DNA of 64,000 nt from Isoetes taiwanensis (Eukaryota; Streptophyta; Lycopodiopsida; Isoetales; Isoetaceae), in NCBI GenBank assembly GCA_021234155.1, contig JAJEKV010000103.1, positions 3,348,001-3,412,000 of the forward strand, given 5' to 3'. Shown one piece after another: positions 11,200 to 23,095 of the stretch (within the stretch, counting starts at the first letter, position 1; every line of letters starts with the position of its first letter). A program made the translations under genes and the position numbers. A model generated the notes under the pieces. It worked only from the letters and a program-made list of their open reading frames with translations. It did no database searches and was not told the DNA's origin.

Positions 11200-12839
11200 A
11201 TGCCCAAGGGATGTAAGAAGGATATCCCACCAAGCTCCATCGTAACAAGAAGGGGACCGGTGAGTCAATCTTTGGGCTCAAAATTGCATCAAGATTCAAT
11301 TTCGTTTTCAGATTTGGGAGCAGATCTGGGGTCTAATTCTCAGATCCAGGAGGTTTTGATTCCATTCACCGATCTAGAAGGTAATCCAATTTCGTTTTTC
11401 AAAATGAAGGGAGATTCAATTTCGTTTTTCCAATTTCAAGAAACCCAAGAAGAGGTAGAGATGGCTGTATTACCACCTATGGTATGGGGTTTTCAGACAA
11501 TGGGGATACAAAAGTTTGATGATCTGGTGGATCGGGATCCTTTGAAGCATATTGTGAAGTTTGAGAGGTATTGCCAGCAATGTAAGTTACCGGCTGCTGA
11601 TTACTTGCTTTGGTTTCATAGTTCTTTGCAAGATTCAGTGGAGGAATGGGCACAAACTCAGCCAGATACACTGACATATCAGGAATTAAAGGAAGCTTTC
11701 ATTGCTAATTATCAAGAAGTCCATGGTAAGGATAAGACTATGGAAAGGTGGACCAATTTTACACAAAAGGAAGATGAATCAATTAGAGAGTATAATCAGA
11801 GGTACATTGCGGTTCTCAAAGCCGTGGTTCATTGGAAGATTGCAAGGAGTGATGAAATGGATATCCAATGGTATGTGAAGGGGTTGAAACGAGCTATTGC
11901 TCATAAGGTGAAGGCCAAACAACCTACAACATTACTAGAGGCACAAAAGTATGCTCTCAAGGCTGAAGATAAGCTAGGATACATTCATGAAGTCGCTGCT
12001 CCAGAGCATAAAACAGAGGATATTGCAGCCAAGATTTCTAAGATTACAGTTGGTGAGAAGCCAAGGGAGGTGCAGTTTATTACTTGTGAATATTGTGGGT
12101 CTATTGGGCATTCTGATACTACATGTAGATTGCTGAAATTCTGCTCAAGATGCCAAATTAAGGGCCATAATGATCAAGAATGTAGGGAAAAGAGATTCTT
12201 TGAGAGGGCCAATCTGGTATTTGCTGTTATGCAACAAGCACCATCTATTCCTATTCAACCAATGCAAGCAGCCCCTATCATACCACAAGTTCCAATGATG
12301 CCACAAGCTCCAATTGCCCAACAAGTTCCAATGGGTTCCACACCAATGGTGCAGCCAAAACAGGGATGGTATCCAAGTAAGGCTCATTTATATTGCAAGT
12401 TATGTGATAAATTCAAGCATGATGAGACTACTTGTTGGAAAATCCATGGGAAACCAGAATGGGCAACCAACAAGTATCCACCAAAGCAGCAGTGTTTGAA
12501 TCAGTACCTCTTCCTAATAATGATGTTCGCATTCAAGATGCAAAGTACATTGATAATCCTCAAGTTAAGGCTCTTATTGAGGAGCTTAAGAAGCAAGAGA
12601 AGGTAAAATCAGTAGTAAATTGTGGATTTGTTGAGGTGGAGCATGACCCATTTCAGCAAGAAGAAGAGATTGGAGAAGTAAATGCAGTTACAAGATCACA
12701 AAAGGTGGTGCAAGAACCAAGAGTAGTGCCAATTGCAGAGAAGACTAAGACCTCTTTTCTAAAGGCTTTGAAGGGACAGGTATCAGCACCTAAGAAGGTG
12801 CAATTCAATGTGCTGCCCACAGAACAGTTTAGTCTATAG
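11200..12839 (+). pseudogene. gag: G1 gag (capsid-nucleocapsid), frameshifted
   Basis: Gag would form the virus-like particle of the element. The main frame (11200-12606) has a Retrotrans_gag-like region around residues 135-215 (SSLQDSVEEWAQTQPDTLTY). It has three CCHC zinc knuckles of the form CX2CX4HX4C: CEYCGSIGHSDTTC, CSRCQIKGHNDQEC and CKLCDKFKHDETTC. The first two are closely spaced and the third is about 70 residues downstream. Between them is a Pro/Gln/Met-rich linker. Near 12495 the frame shifts and coding continues to a stop at 12837-12839. The region from 12840 to 12950 needs further frame changes to reach the protease. Confidence 0.85.
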
Positions 12840-12948
12840 AAGAAAATCAGCCCATAGTGATGCCTCCTATGGTGGATGAGGAAATTCAAAATGAAGATGA
12901 TGTGATCAGCCAAGTTTTGGCCTTAAAGTTACACTTACTCTTGAGCAA

Positions 12949-13704
12949 TTGATGCATTATTCTCCACATTTGTTGCAAGAGTTAGGGGGAAGAACAAAAT
13001 CAGAAATTTCAGTTCAACAAATCATCTCAAATGATACCAATAAGAGTAGAATGGAGCCACCAGCCCGGCAATCCAAGGATCTAGGGCCATTTCTTTGTGA
13101 TGTGAGTATTAATGGATATCTAATCAAAGAGGCCAACATATATACCGGTAGTGGAGTGAATGTAATGCCTTACCACATAATGCTTCAAGTTGGATTGAAA
13201 ATGATGGAACCGACAACTATGATGCTCAAAGCATTCAATCAAATGAAGGTGCAACCTATGGGAGTCATAAGAAATGTTTTATGCAAGGTTTATGAGGTGG
13301 AAGCAATCTTGGATTTCATGGTTTTGAAATTTCCAGAGAGTGTGCATGCTGAAACTTATACTTTATTGTTGAGTCGTACATGGTTAGATGCCGTACAAGC
13401 TGAGACTTCATGGAGGAAGCGCGAAATGAACATCTTTCAAGGAGAACACAAGGTTACTATAGATCATCCTTTGAAATCAGCAAAAGGTACCTTTCTTTGC
13501 AATCCTTCTTTGAGCAGCCCGCAGTTAGAAATCAGCAAAGAGAATGCTATGGTGTCAGGGCAGCAAGGTCTTAGTTGTTTTCATGTCTTGGAAGTGGGTG
13601 ACAGGGAAGATAAGACTTTGTACAAGTGGTTAAAAGGTACCCAAATTTCAGAAATATGTCATTTACAGCAGCAAGTTGCAGATAAATATATCCAAAAGAC
13701 TTGA
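12949..13704 (+). pseudogene. G1 aspartic protease, catalytic Asp replaced
   Basis: A 251-codon frame has the fold order expected of a retroviral-type aspartic protease, which would cut the Gag-Pol polyprotein. The active-site loop reads IYTGSGVNVMP, where family members have an Asp before T/S-G. The Tyr codon is TAT at 13141-13143, one base from GAT. The downstream segment (TYTLLLSRTWLDAV) matches the usual ILGR.WL block. The frame ends at 13704, and the next frame opens at 13676 with overlap. With the Asp lost, this copy cannot be an active protease. Confidence 0.75.
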
Positions 13705-16700
13705 AAGTATTGGTGAAGGTGAGTTACAAGAGACTCTTGTAAACATGCAGGAGGAGTCCATTCAAAGACCCATTTGTGAAACTTTATTTCAGCAAGGTAT
13801 TGATCAAGATCAAGTAGAGATGTTGATTTTGACATCAAGCATGGATGGAATAAACAGAAATCAGCCCACTATACAAGGACAAGCAGCTTGGTGGCATGCG
13901 CACATTTTGGAGGATGAGGTAAATCATATCAGTCCATGTTCATCACAGTCACCACAGTCATCACATTCACCACAGTCATCACCTCCACCACATTCACTAC
14001 CGTCACCACATTCACCACATTCATCACTGTCATCACATTCACCACATTCATCACTGTCACCACATTCACAGTCACCACAGTCACCACATTCGTCATTGTC
14101 ACCATACTCACCACATTCATTACAGTCACCACATTCAGTCAAGAACATTAATATTTCTCAAGGAAATCAAGAAGAATTGGTTACTATTGGAGGCGATCTT
14201 ACTCAAGAGGAGGAACGTGATTTGATATCTTTGTTAAGAGAATTCAGGGATATTTTGGCAAGAAATTACAAAGAATTGAAAGGCATTCCACCAGAGGTTG
14301 TGGTGCATACCATTGATTTGAAACAAGGATCAAAACCAGTCCAACAAGCTCAAAGGCGAATGAGTCCAGCCATAGAGGAGCAAGTAAAGGTTGAAGTCAT
14401 GAAGCTTTTGGAGGCGGGATTTATTGTCCCAGTGCCAAATTCAGATTGGATCAGTTCTATTGTACCAGTGAGAAAGCCAAATAACTCAATCCGAGTATGC
14501 ATTGATTACAGGGATCTCAATAAAGCTACCAAACGAGATCATTTTCCTACACCATTCATCGGCACTTTGTTGGATATTGTTGCAGGAAATCAGGCCTATT
14601 CTTTCTTGGATGGTTACTCAGGATATAATCAGATCCAAATCTATCCACCACATCAAGCAATGACGGCTTTTCGAACACCTTTTGGCATCTATGCTTACAA
14701 GGTATTACCTTTTGGCCTCACAAATGCTCCAGCCACATTTCAGCGAGCTATGACATATGCTTTTCATGATATTTTAGACTTTTTGAGAGTCTTTATAGAT
14801 GACTTAACAGTGTTTTCAAATCCAAGAAGGGATCACTTGGATCATCTCAGAAAAGTTCTTGAAAGATGCCGATTGTATGGCATAAGTTTGAATCCGGCTA
14901 AGTGTATTTTCTTCACTAGAGGAGGAAAACTATTGGGCAATTATGTTTCAGAAAATGGGTTACAAGTGGATCATGGTAAGATTGCAGCCTTGGAGAAGGT
15001 GAAACTACCTACAAATGTATCCCAAGTGAGAAGCTTATATGGCCAACTCAGTTTTAGTAGGAGGTATTTGCATAATTTTGCTAAAGTAACCCAGCCACTT
15101 GTGGATTGTATGAAGCAAGGGCAGAATTTTAGATGGAAGGAGGACACTCAAGAAGCATTTGAATGGTGCCTTGGACAATTGAGAGAGAGAAGTTTGCTGA
15201 TTCCTCCAAGAATGAGTGAGCCTTTTCATTTATTCTTTACTGTTTGGGAGCAAGCTTTGGCTGTCACACTATGTCAGAAAAATAAGCAAAAGCATTATGA
15301 TGTGAATTACTATGCTAGCAGGCTGTTAACTCCACAAGAGCAGAAATGGACTCATGTGGAGCATCTTGGGTTGGCATTGAAGTGGGCCTTGAATAAATTT
15401 AGACATTATCTTCTTCCTTCACAATGGAATTCAGTAAATGTACAATATGTTTACATTCATATGGATGTGAACCCATTGCCATGCATTTACAACAAGACTG
15501 TCCAAGATCCTAAGTTTACAAGATGGGCTCTTATCATACAAGAATTTGAGTTGAAATATGTTAAGATGGCTCAAGGAGCTCATAATCCAAGTGCCTATTT
15601 GAATAATGGTGCTGAAATAGAAGAAGAAACAGACCAGCTAGTAGCAGTTCAGGATAATGGCGTATTACAAGGGTTCATTGAGACCGTGGATCTTTGATAT
15701 GCCAATATATACAGGTATTTACAAGATCAGACTTATCCTTCATCATTTTCAAAGCAACAAAAGCATGCTCTTAGAGTACAAGCAGCTGGTTATGTGGTGC
15801 ATGAGGCTATTCTTTATAAGAGGACTATGGAAGGTCTCTTATTAAGATGTGTTGCTGGTCAGCAAACTCATGATTTGTTGCAGCAAGCACATGATTGTCA
15901 GGGGCATTTTGCGGCCAGAACCACAGCTAGGAAGATCCTTCATTGGGGATATTATTGGCCAACTCTTTATAAGGATACTAGAGACTTTGTTAGCAAATGT
16001 GAGAAGTGTCAAAGGCATAAACAATTGACAGGCCACAATAATATGCCATTCCATCCTATTTTGAGCATTGGTCCATTTCATATGTGGGGATTGGATTATA
16101 TTGGGCCTATCAATCCTCCATCTTCCAAAGGTCATAAGTATATTTTGGCAGCCACATGTATGTTTACGAAGTGGGTAGACGCAATTCCAGCAAAGCATGC
16201 TACAGAAAATACCACAGTAAGCTTTCTTTATCATAATCTGATTTCTCGGTTTGGTGTTCCAACCATTCTTTTGTCTGATCGGGGAACTCATTTTATAAGG
16301 AAAGTAGTAGCTCAGTTAACAGAAAAGATTGGTGTTCAACATGTGCAAGCTTCTGCTTATTATCCACAGGGAAATGGACAAGCTGAGTCTACTAACAAAA
16401 TTCTGAAAGCTATCTTGGCCAAAACAGTGAAGGATAATCAAAGAAATTGGCATGAAGCCTTGACAGGTGCATTATGGAGTTTCAGGTGTACTTACAAGTT
16501 GGCCACAGGATTTACACCATTTGCATTGGTCTATGGAGTGCAAGCTATAATGCCTATCCATTTGGACATTCCTTTGTGTTCATTTGTGGAGCTACCTTAT
16601 TATGAGAATTTAGGAGAAGTTCCAACTCCAAATCAAGTGCATAATAGGATGGATGATTTGTTGCAATTGCAAGAGATGAGACAAGAAGCAGCAGACTTCA

Positions 16701-16961
16701 ATATGAGGCATAAACAGAAAGTAAAGCTTATCAAAGATAAGTTACAGGTTGTCAATCCATTTGAGGAAGGGCAATTGGTGTTGCAGGACCACTAAGCAGC
16801 ATCTATCTAAATTTCAAAGCCCATGGGAAGGCCCATTTCTGATTGATAAAGAGGTACCAGGTAGGGCTTTCTACTTGATGACTCCAGAAGGGGAATTGTT
16901 GCCTAATCCCAGAAATGGCAAGGATCTCAGGCCTTATTTTGAAAGAGAAGTGCTATTCTAA
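13676..16961 (+). pseudogene. pol: G1 reverse transcriptase, RNase H and integrase
   Basis: One frame runs from 13676 to 16795 with a single in-frame TGA at 15695-15697. RT (about 14380-14980) has IRVCIDYRDLNKAT, YSFLDGYSGYNQI, LPFGLTNAPATFQR and the catalytic box as FIDD. RNase H (about 15200-15600) is weak: the first catalytic Asp position reads FTVWEQALAV. Integrase has the HHCC zinc finger (HDCQGHF ... CEKCQ, about 15884-16020). Its D, D, E residues are in GLDYIGP, SDRGTHF and GQAESTNK. Near 16790 the frame shifts and the integrase C-terminus continues to 16961 (SPWEGPFLIDKEVPG) with no chromodomain. RT copies RNA to DNA and integrase inserts it. Confidence 0.9.
13930..14145 (+). repeat. 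Ser-Pro-His repeat coding array inside G1 pol
   Basis: About 72 codons between protease and RT are made of SPHSS/SPQSS units (SSLSPHSQSPQSPHSSLSP), encoded by TCACCACATTCATCA-like 9- and 12-bp units. All plus and minus frames stay open because of the composition. The DNA motif resembles the array in the element's own LTR. Confidence 0.9.
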
Positions 16962-17376
16962 GGGATTCAGATTTGGTATAGCTCCAATTACAGAGAATTT
17001 GTGGAGAACTTTTGAGTTACAGCAGGTCGTTTTTCTGTAAAAACAGATGGTGACAGTTCCATAATACACAATCTATCCTACATCAAAAGATGTGTTTCAG
17101 TGATACGAATCCATCGAGCTATGGTGCAGGTCAAACGGAGGTCTGGAACTCAAGATATCAGCTTTCAAAGTTTGCCACAGTTATAGAGGCTCTGTTTCGT
17201 CACTGTCATTTTGGACCAGTTTGTTTGTATCAGTCATTTGGATTTGAGGAGGGTATTTTCTTTCTAAACATACATGTAAATGTGTCATTTGGGGACTTGT
17301 CCCAAGGACCATAGTAGTATGTTTTGTTGTGGGTTCTCCGCCACGGAGTGGCATATTTTCCCATTGTGGTCGCCAC
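16962..17376 (+). other. G1 3' untranslated region
   Basis: This runs from the end of the integrase to the 3' LTR. No coding feature is supported. A classic polypurine tract directly against the LTR is not obvious; the last bases are ATTGTGGTCGCCAC. The imperfect inverted repeat CCGCCACGGAGTGGC at about 17339-17353 is noted. Confidence 0.5.
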
Positions 17377-17776
17377 TGTTGGTGTGGTCACCACTCACCA
17401 CACTCATCACCACACCACACTCGTCACCACTCACCATACTTGTCACCACTCAACACACTCATCACCACACTCGTCACCACTCACCACACTTGTCACCACT
17501 AACCACATTCACCACTATTCAGGTGGTATAGAAGATAGTATACTGTATATGGAGTGATGTACGCACATGCACGCGCGCAAGATATTTGCACGTATCCATG
17601 ATGATCATGGTATTATCTGAGCAGAGAGAGAAGAACAGTGGGGGACGGTGTATTGAGAGAGAGGATTTTGCTTGATCTAGCTATGGAGATGATGATTCTT
17701 TGTGTTGTGCATTGCCTTGAACTGATAGATTGAGCTTGGATTGTTGGGTTTTTCATCCTTCTTGCAAGGTTAGAGT
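17377..17776 (+). repeat. G1 3' LTR, left part
   Basis: This matches the 5' LTR from TGTTGGTGTGG up to GGTTAGAGT, then breaks where the 17777-20860 transposon begins. The remaining LTR bases, CCAGGCTCTAACA, are at 20869-20881. Confidence 0.92.
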
Positions 17777-18130
17777 CCCGGGGATTTCACCATTAAAATT
17801 CCGTCTCAAACATGTGCGTGACTGGTTAGGGGGTTTTTTTTTGCCTTACCCGTTCGCATACGGTCCAAAAATTATACGGGTTCACCACTGTTGTTTCGGA
17901 CGTGGTCGTTTAGGGGTGCTGTGGGCGGGAACTCCTCACCCGCTTGATACGGTAGGGGTGGTTAAGATCCGAAGCTTTGAATCGTAGGGGTCCTTCAAGA
18001 TCATAGGGGTTTCTGGTTTTTTGAATGAACGTTTCTGGTTTTCTGTGCATCCGAACATTGGAAATATGCCTAAAGTTTGGTAAACCTCAACCCAGTTTTG
18101 ACATTTACTATGGTTTTGTCTCGTGACTAG

Positions 18131-18241
18131 GTTATGAGATTCTTACTGTCAAATCTGCGATGGTGGATAGAGGGGTACAAGTTTGATGGGTTTCGATTTG
18201 ATGGCATAACCTCGATGATGTATACTCACCATGGGCTCCAG
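18131..18241 (+). pseudogene. SBE-like: Captured exon of starch branching enzyme (GH13 region)
   Basis: The 37-codon exon is bounded by an AG acceptor (18129-18130) and a GT donor (18242-18243). It encodes [10 protein letters not shown], then [20 protein letters not shown]. This is the conserved GH13 alpha-amylase-family region of 1,4-alpha-glucan branching enzyme ([14 protein letters not shown] type, with the nucleophile Asp). In plants that enzyme makes the branch points of starch in plastids. Only this fragment and the next exon are present, so no enzyme can be made. Confidence 0.85.
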
Positions 18242-18731
18242 GTCTGTCATTCTTTCATTAACTGGCAGATTATAAGAACATAATTCTCCCGTGCCTTGCA
18301 TCTGCTTTGTTGGCTTAAGTTAGTGTGTTTCAAGAAGACACTAGAAGGAAAATGTAGTTATCAAGTGATACCTGATGCATGATATGCTTCAAATTTTTTT
18401 TCGGACTACTGCAATTAAGATTCTTCATCTACAATGCTACGATGCAGTTTACACATTTTCCCCTGAGGTTGGTATAGTATATTTATGCCTTTGGATTGGA
18501 GACCCAAGGAACTATGGGAGGAGACTGCTCCAGGCAACACAATATGCATATTATACCATAGTTGGGCCTGCAATCACTGACTAAAGCATAAGTGATTTAC
18601 ATTTAGCATTGTAGACAAATGGTGACAGGCATATGGTTGTTTTGGTACTGTTTTAGCATGTCAGAAACATATAAATTGAGATCTTTAAATCATGCTGAGT
18701 CCTATATTAATGCCAATTGATTTATTTACAG

Positions 18732-18853
18732 ACAACGTTTACGGGAAAATATTCAGAGTATTTTGGATTAATGATAGATGTCGATGCTATGGTATATTTG
18801 ATGCTTGCCAATGATCTATTGCATGGCCTATATCCAGATGCAATTACAATAAA
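18732..18853 (+). pseudogene. SBE-like: Second captured starch branching enzyme exon
   Basis: After a 490-bp intron ending TTTATTTACAG, the exon reads [20 protein letters not shown] then [20 protein letters not shown]. It continues branching enzyme in phase from the first exon. The normal next residues (GEDVSGMP type) are missing: the sequence changes after AITI without a clean GT donor. The element therefore took genomic DNA, with its intron, rather than mRNA. Confidence 0.85.
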
Positions 18854-20700
18854 CCTGAGGCATTCCGACAGTAACACAACTCCATCCCCGAGGAGGGATT
18901 TCTGGTTATTCTTGGAAACTTGAAGATGATAAACCTACTATTTGTTGTACCATGCAAGATTCTATGTCATTTGAGATAGATCTTGCATGCGCAATCTGTT
19001 TGGTAAGTTACAAAGTCTCATGTGAGTATAAATATGTTTTATGTGATAGTAAAAGTGTTGCATGTTTTTTTGGGGAGAGCGATGTTTGATCCAATTGGCG
19101 CTTGGATGTGGCCATATATTTTGTAACGGTTTGTGCTTGCTCTGCGGCATATGTGCCAACTATTCATGGAACAAAATCTGCTAGTGGCAACTCAAAATAC
19201 CCATTGTGTAGACCCGGTATATATTCCTTTTCCTCTAGCATAGTGAAGTTGTTTTGGAGATCAAAGTTGACCTATATTTGTCTAATCTGAGGTGAGGGGT
19301 GTACACGGATGCGAGTCCACCTAACTGAAGTTAGTCTCTTGATAAGGCGCAAGTAGGAATCAGTTTTTGCATTGAAACAAGCATTTTTTTTTCTTTCTTT
19401 AGCATGTTTTCGATCCCAAAGCAGGTGCAAGGATTATTGGGAAGAGCGGTCGAAGAGAGAGAGGTTAGAGTGTGTTCAACAAGCAAAGGAACATTGGGAC
19501 AAACGACTACAAAAGTTGTCATGGGATTTTAGATTACATCATGGATAGTATTTGGGCTCATTATAAGCATTCATTTTACACAAATTTATGGAGCATTTTA
19601 AGGGTGGGTCTGCATCCAAAATGAGTTACATTTTAATAATTGATCATTTAAATCATACAGGTGAATTGAGCATGTCATTCATTTTAGTGTCTAATAGCCA
19701 TTGGCAAGGAGCTGATATCTTTTATTGTTAACAGTTCCTCAAAGAAGGCGAAAACCTTTGTGCCTAGGAAGCCACAATGATGGAGCAAAATATTTGTTTT
19801 GTTTGTTGTTCTTCTAAGCAAAGCTAGAGCTTTGTTTCTCAAACAGTATTTCTTTTTTTTTCTTTATGCTTCCGGTGCTTCCTAGTTTGATGGCTACACC
19901 ATGCTTAAACTTAAAAGGCAGTTCGATGCGAGGGATATAAATTTCTTTTTGTACTCGCAGAGCAATGACACAGAACGTAACATCGCCGATTAATGGAACT
20001 CATCTTGAGTAGTTTGCCAAAAATTTAAGATGGAATCTCTGCGATCATGTTGTGGATGATCTCTTTGGAAAAGGCATGCATTGTTTGGAAGGTTCAACAT
20101 CTTTGTTTCTCATAGATAAGCCTATGTTAGTGCTTTCATTTCTCTCTAGCACATCAATTTGATATAGACTTGCTTATTTGCAAGCAAACGGGGAATAGTG
20201 AGCGAGAAAGTCTATGTAGAATGACAAGGAAATGTTGGTAATGAGAGTACAGGAATAGCTTTTATTCACTCCAATGCTAATATCTACCCATTTAGACATT
20301 TAGACATTCCTAAACCCATATGCACCATGTTTTCAAGCTTGAAGTATCCCTAGTACTTTACCATTAAACTACAATTTGAAAACAATCCACTAGTTTAGCC
20401 TTCAAATAGTTTACAACCACGTCTACAACCCTATACATTCTTACAACTACAATGATCCTGGCAATGTTCATTATTTATTCAACGTAAGGGACACATGCAA
20501 TGAAAATTCTTGCATGTTTAAGAGATAGATGCAATAGAGTCTTAACCAACGAGACCAGTTTAGACGAGAATGAAGATGCGAGAAATGTCTAGTAAACACA
20601 TTGTGAAATTTTTTTCCTTCTCCACAAACCATTTTTTCTCTGAATAAGGCTACGGCACAAACTCAAGTACAAGATCGGGTAGTGGTATGTAAAACGTAAC
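18854..20700. other. Interior of the transposon, no gene recognised
   Basis: Between the captured exons and the right subterminal region I find only short frames. This part may hold introns or other captured genomic pieces. None could be named. Confidence 0.4.
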
Positions 20701-20886
20701 ATAGTCTGGGCGTATATCTACGGTAGGGGGCAGGGAAAGTGGGTTTTCCTATTTACGTATGTAGGGGTTTTCGACCTCCAAAAGTCGTATACGAGGGGTT
20801 TTCTGGTGACCCCTTGCACGCACATGAGGTATCCCCATGTGCCTAGGTGAAATCCCCGGGGTTAGAGTCCAGGCTCTAACACATCC

Positions 20887-21391
20887 TAGAATGTAGTTAA
20901 GATTAAGACATCGATAATGGAGCGTAGAGGGAAACAACGACATGTGGCAAGGAACCTTTCACATTCCCATCAACAATTAATCACGAACCAACCGGATAGA
21001 TTGGTATGTACCATGAAAGATTTAAGGCAATCTGCTGAAGGAATGAATAATCATAAGTGTACGAAAATCATTAACTCCCTTTTTTAAACGTTAGGACTTC
21101 AAAGGGAACAAAAGAAGCGAGACATGGATTATTTCCATCGCTGACAACCATGGAGATCAGGAAGAGGATGAGGGGCGCTGGTGGGCTTGAGAATTTGGCG
21201 ACAGCATCTGAAGGGACCGACGCTGCCAGATTGCCGATGGTGATTGATCCGGCAAGGCAAAAAATAAGGAGAAATTAGGGGTGAATTCAGGGGTGTTCAG
21301 CAAATTGGGGGGTCTCTGAATGAGCCAGTAGCGGTGGTTTCAGTATATAGGGAACATCAGGAGAGGCAGGTAAGAGGGAAAGTGGGGGCTA
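20887..21391. other. Flank between G1 and the CACTA remnant, no gene recognised
   Basis: The stretch has no clear domain. It may be the upstream exon or intron part of the CACTA gene that follows, since the DUF4218 coding begins at its right edge. Confidence 0.4.
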
Positions 21392-23095
21392 TGCAAGAAC
21401 ATGAAGTGGCTTAGGAAGTGATTATACTGCTTTGTGACATTGAAAAAGAATTTCCCACCAGTTTTTTTAACGTACAGGTACTACTAACCAAATTCTATGC
21501 AATCATGTAATTTTGTTGTCTAGCAACTAGAGGTACATTTAACATTGTGCTTATATACATAGGTACGTCTGTTGATACATATTCCAAATGAGATAAGGTT
21601 GGCAAGACCTGCTCCTAGCAAATGGATGTTTTTTCTAGAGCGCTACATGAAGGTGCTCAAAGATTTTGTGCGTCAAATGGCAAAACCAGAGGGTTGCATG
21701 GCTGAAGGTCATCTTGTACAAGAGACACTATTTTATCTAAATGATGCCACTATCGCATGCCATCCTGAAGGTCCTAAATTATGGGAGATTGAAGAGCCCA
21801 AAGATATTACTTCAGAAGTATTACAGGGTAACAAAGTAGAACGAAGTTTGAGCGATGACATGCTTCTTGCAGTAAGCACATTTGTTCTTAATAATACTGC
21901 AAGTTTAGCACCATGGAGGGATTTGTATGAAACTGCTAAGGAGTATGCACGGAGATCAACAGAGCGATCAATAGGCCACTCTATTCCAGATGTTATGGAT
22001 AACGCATGGTTGTTGGCACGTATGGACGAAGCTAGAGACCATGGCCAAGTTATTCCAGATGATGATTACGAGTTTGCCCTTGGTTGTAGCAGCAGGAAGG
22101 TATAAAATTATAAATCTTTGATCATAAGTTCCATTCTCTTTATGCTATGTTACTCATAATTATTGTTATTTTGATCTAGACACGATATTATTCCTCAATG
22201 TGGGCATACGGGCAGCATTTTCACATCAACAGTGTTGATAAGTGTAGGGTTACATTTGGATCAGCTCAGAATTTGAACAAAAAAGTCAATCTAGCAATAG
22301 GGATTGCAACCTTTTGGTGAGTAACCTGAATTACATTGGAATCTTAACAGATATTATTGAGTTGGATTTTCGTAGCTTTCGTGTAAATGTCTTGAAGGCA
22401 CAATGGTTCAAAGTTGTATACAGAGGTCGTGGCAAGACAATTAGGACTCATCCATCAGGATTTTCAGAAGTGGATTCTTCAAAGGTATTGGCTGAAATAA
22501 AAGAACCTTTTGTTTTCCAAGTCAGGTCGAGCAGATATTTATCCATGAGAATCCTAATGAGACAAACTGGTGGATTGTCATACATTGTCAACCAAGAGCT
22601 CGGCGTGTAATTGATCTATCTATAGCTGAAAACAATATGGAGGAGCTCTCCCATGACATTCATGCTAATGATGATGATGATGATTATTGTGGCAGCAGCT
22701 GGGGCGATGACCCATTATTGCATGAAGCAGGAGAAGGAGAAATGGAAGAAATTGGCATCAACATTGAAGAGAATGATGCATACGTGGGAGAAGGTTATCT
22801 CGAAGGTGGTTTGCTTGAGGATGATACTGATGAACATGTTCCTTTAGAATCTTCATTCACGGAACTTTCACAAAGAGAGGAAGTTGATAAAGAAGTGAAT
22901 TACGCGCTCTGATCTCCATTCAATTCGCCAATTCACATTCTTGGACATAATGAGAATTATATGGAAGACGAAGAGATTATCGAACATGCACATGATCCAT
23001 CTGAAGCAATTAGGGATTTGACTCTTCGTTTATATCTAGATGACGATGAGATAGAGGATATTGAGCACGATCTTAATGACGTGGTTACATGTGAT
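21392..23095 (+). pseudogene. TNP2-like: CACTA (En/Spm) transposase C-terminal part: DUF4218, DUF4216
   Basis: A first coding piece (about 21392-21477) ends in the DUF4218 motif LLCDIEKEFPTSFFNVQ and has an in-frame TAG at its start. A short intron follows (GTACTAC...ATACATAG). The next exon (21563-22105) has PAPSKWMFFLERYMKVLKDF and VRQMAKPEGCMAEGHL, typical of DUF4218. After a second intron, DUF4216 follows at about 22180-22610 (HFHINSVDKCRVTFG, LKAQWFKVVYRGRG), with a stop and frame changes. An acidic C-terminal tail runs to about 23095. The N-terminal Transposase_21 domain is absent. These proteins are the TNP2-type transposases of plant CACTA elements. Confidence 0.8.

Larger units (their letters stand above)
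17777..20860. mobile_element. DNA transposon with CCCGGGG ends, carrying host gene fragments
   Basis: Perfect 15-bp terminal inverted repeats (CCCGGGGATTTCACC at 17777-17791 and GGTGAAATCCCCGGG at 20846-20860) are flanked by an 8-bp duplication GTTAGAGT (17769-17776 and 20861-20868). The element is 3084 bp and encodes no transposase that I can see, so it is non-autonomous. Its subterminal parts contain TACGGTAGGGG-like motifs. The interior carries two exons of a starch branching enzyme gene, so it behaves like a Pack-type element. The 8-bp duplication would fit hAT, but the ends are not typical hAT ends, so the superfamily is open. It must be younger than G1. Confidence 0.9.
10574..20881 (+). 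mobile_element. Complete Ty3/gypsy retrotransposon G1 (split by a DNA transposon)
   Basis: Two LTRs (10574-11009; 17377-17776 continued at 20869-20881) both start TGTTGGTGTGG and end GCTCTAACA. They are flanked by a perfect 5-bp duplication CATCC (10569-10573 and 20882-20886). Between them lie gag, protease, RT, RNase H and integrase in Ty3/gypsy order. The 3' LTR is interrupted by the transposon at 17777-20860. The copy is broken by several frameshifts, one in-frame stop and a changed protease active site. No chromodomain is seen after the integrase, which fits a non-chromovirus (Tat/Athila-like) lineage, by inference. Confidence 0.93.

Noticed and set aside
13924-14151. Open frames in all directions over the SPH array
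   Set aside because: They are produced by the low-complexity trinucleotide-like composition; only the frame joined to RT has coding support.
17090-17314. Small frame after G1 integrase as an extra gene
   Set aside because: It lies in the 3' untranslated region, is short, has no domain and no start context.
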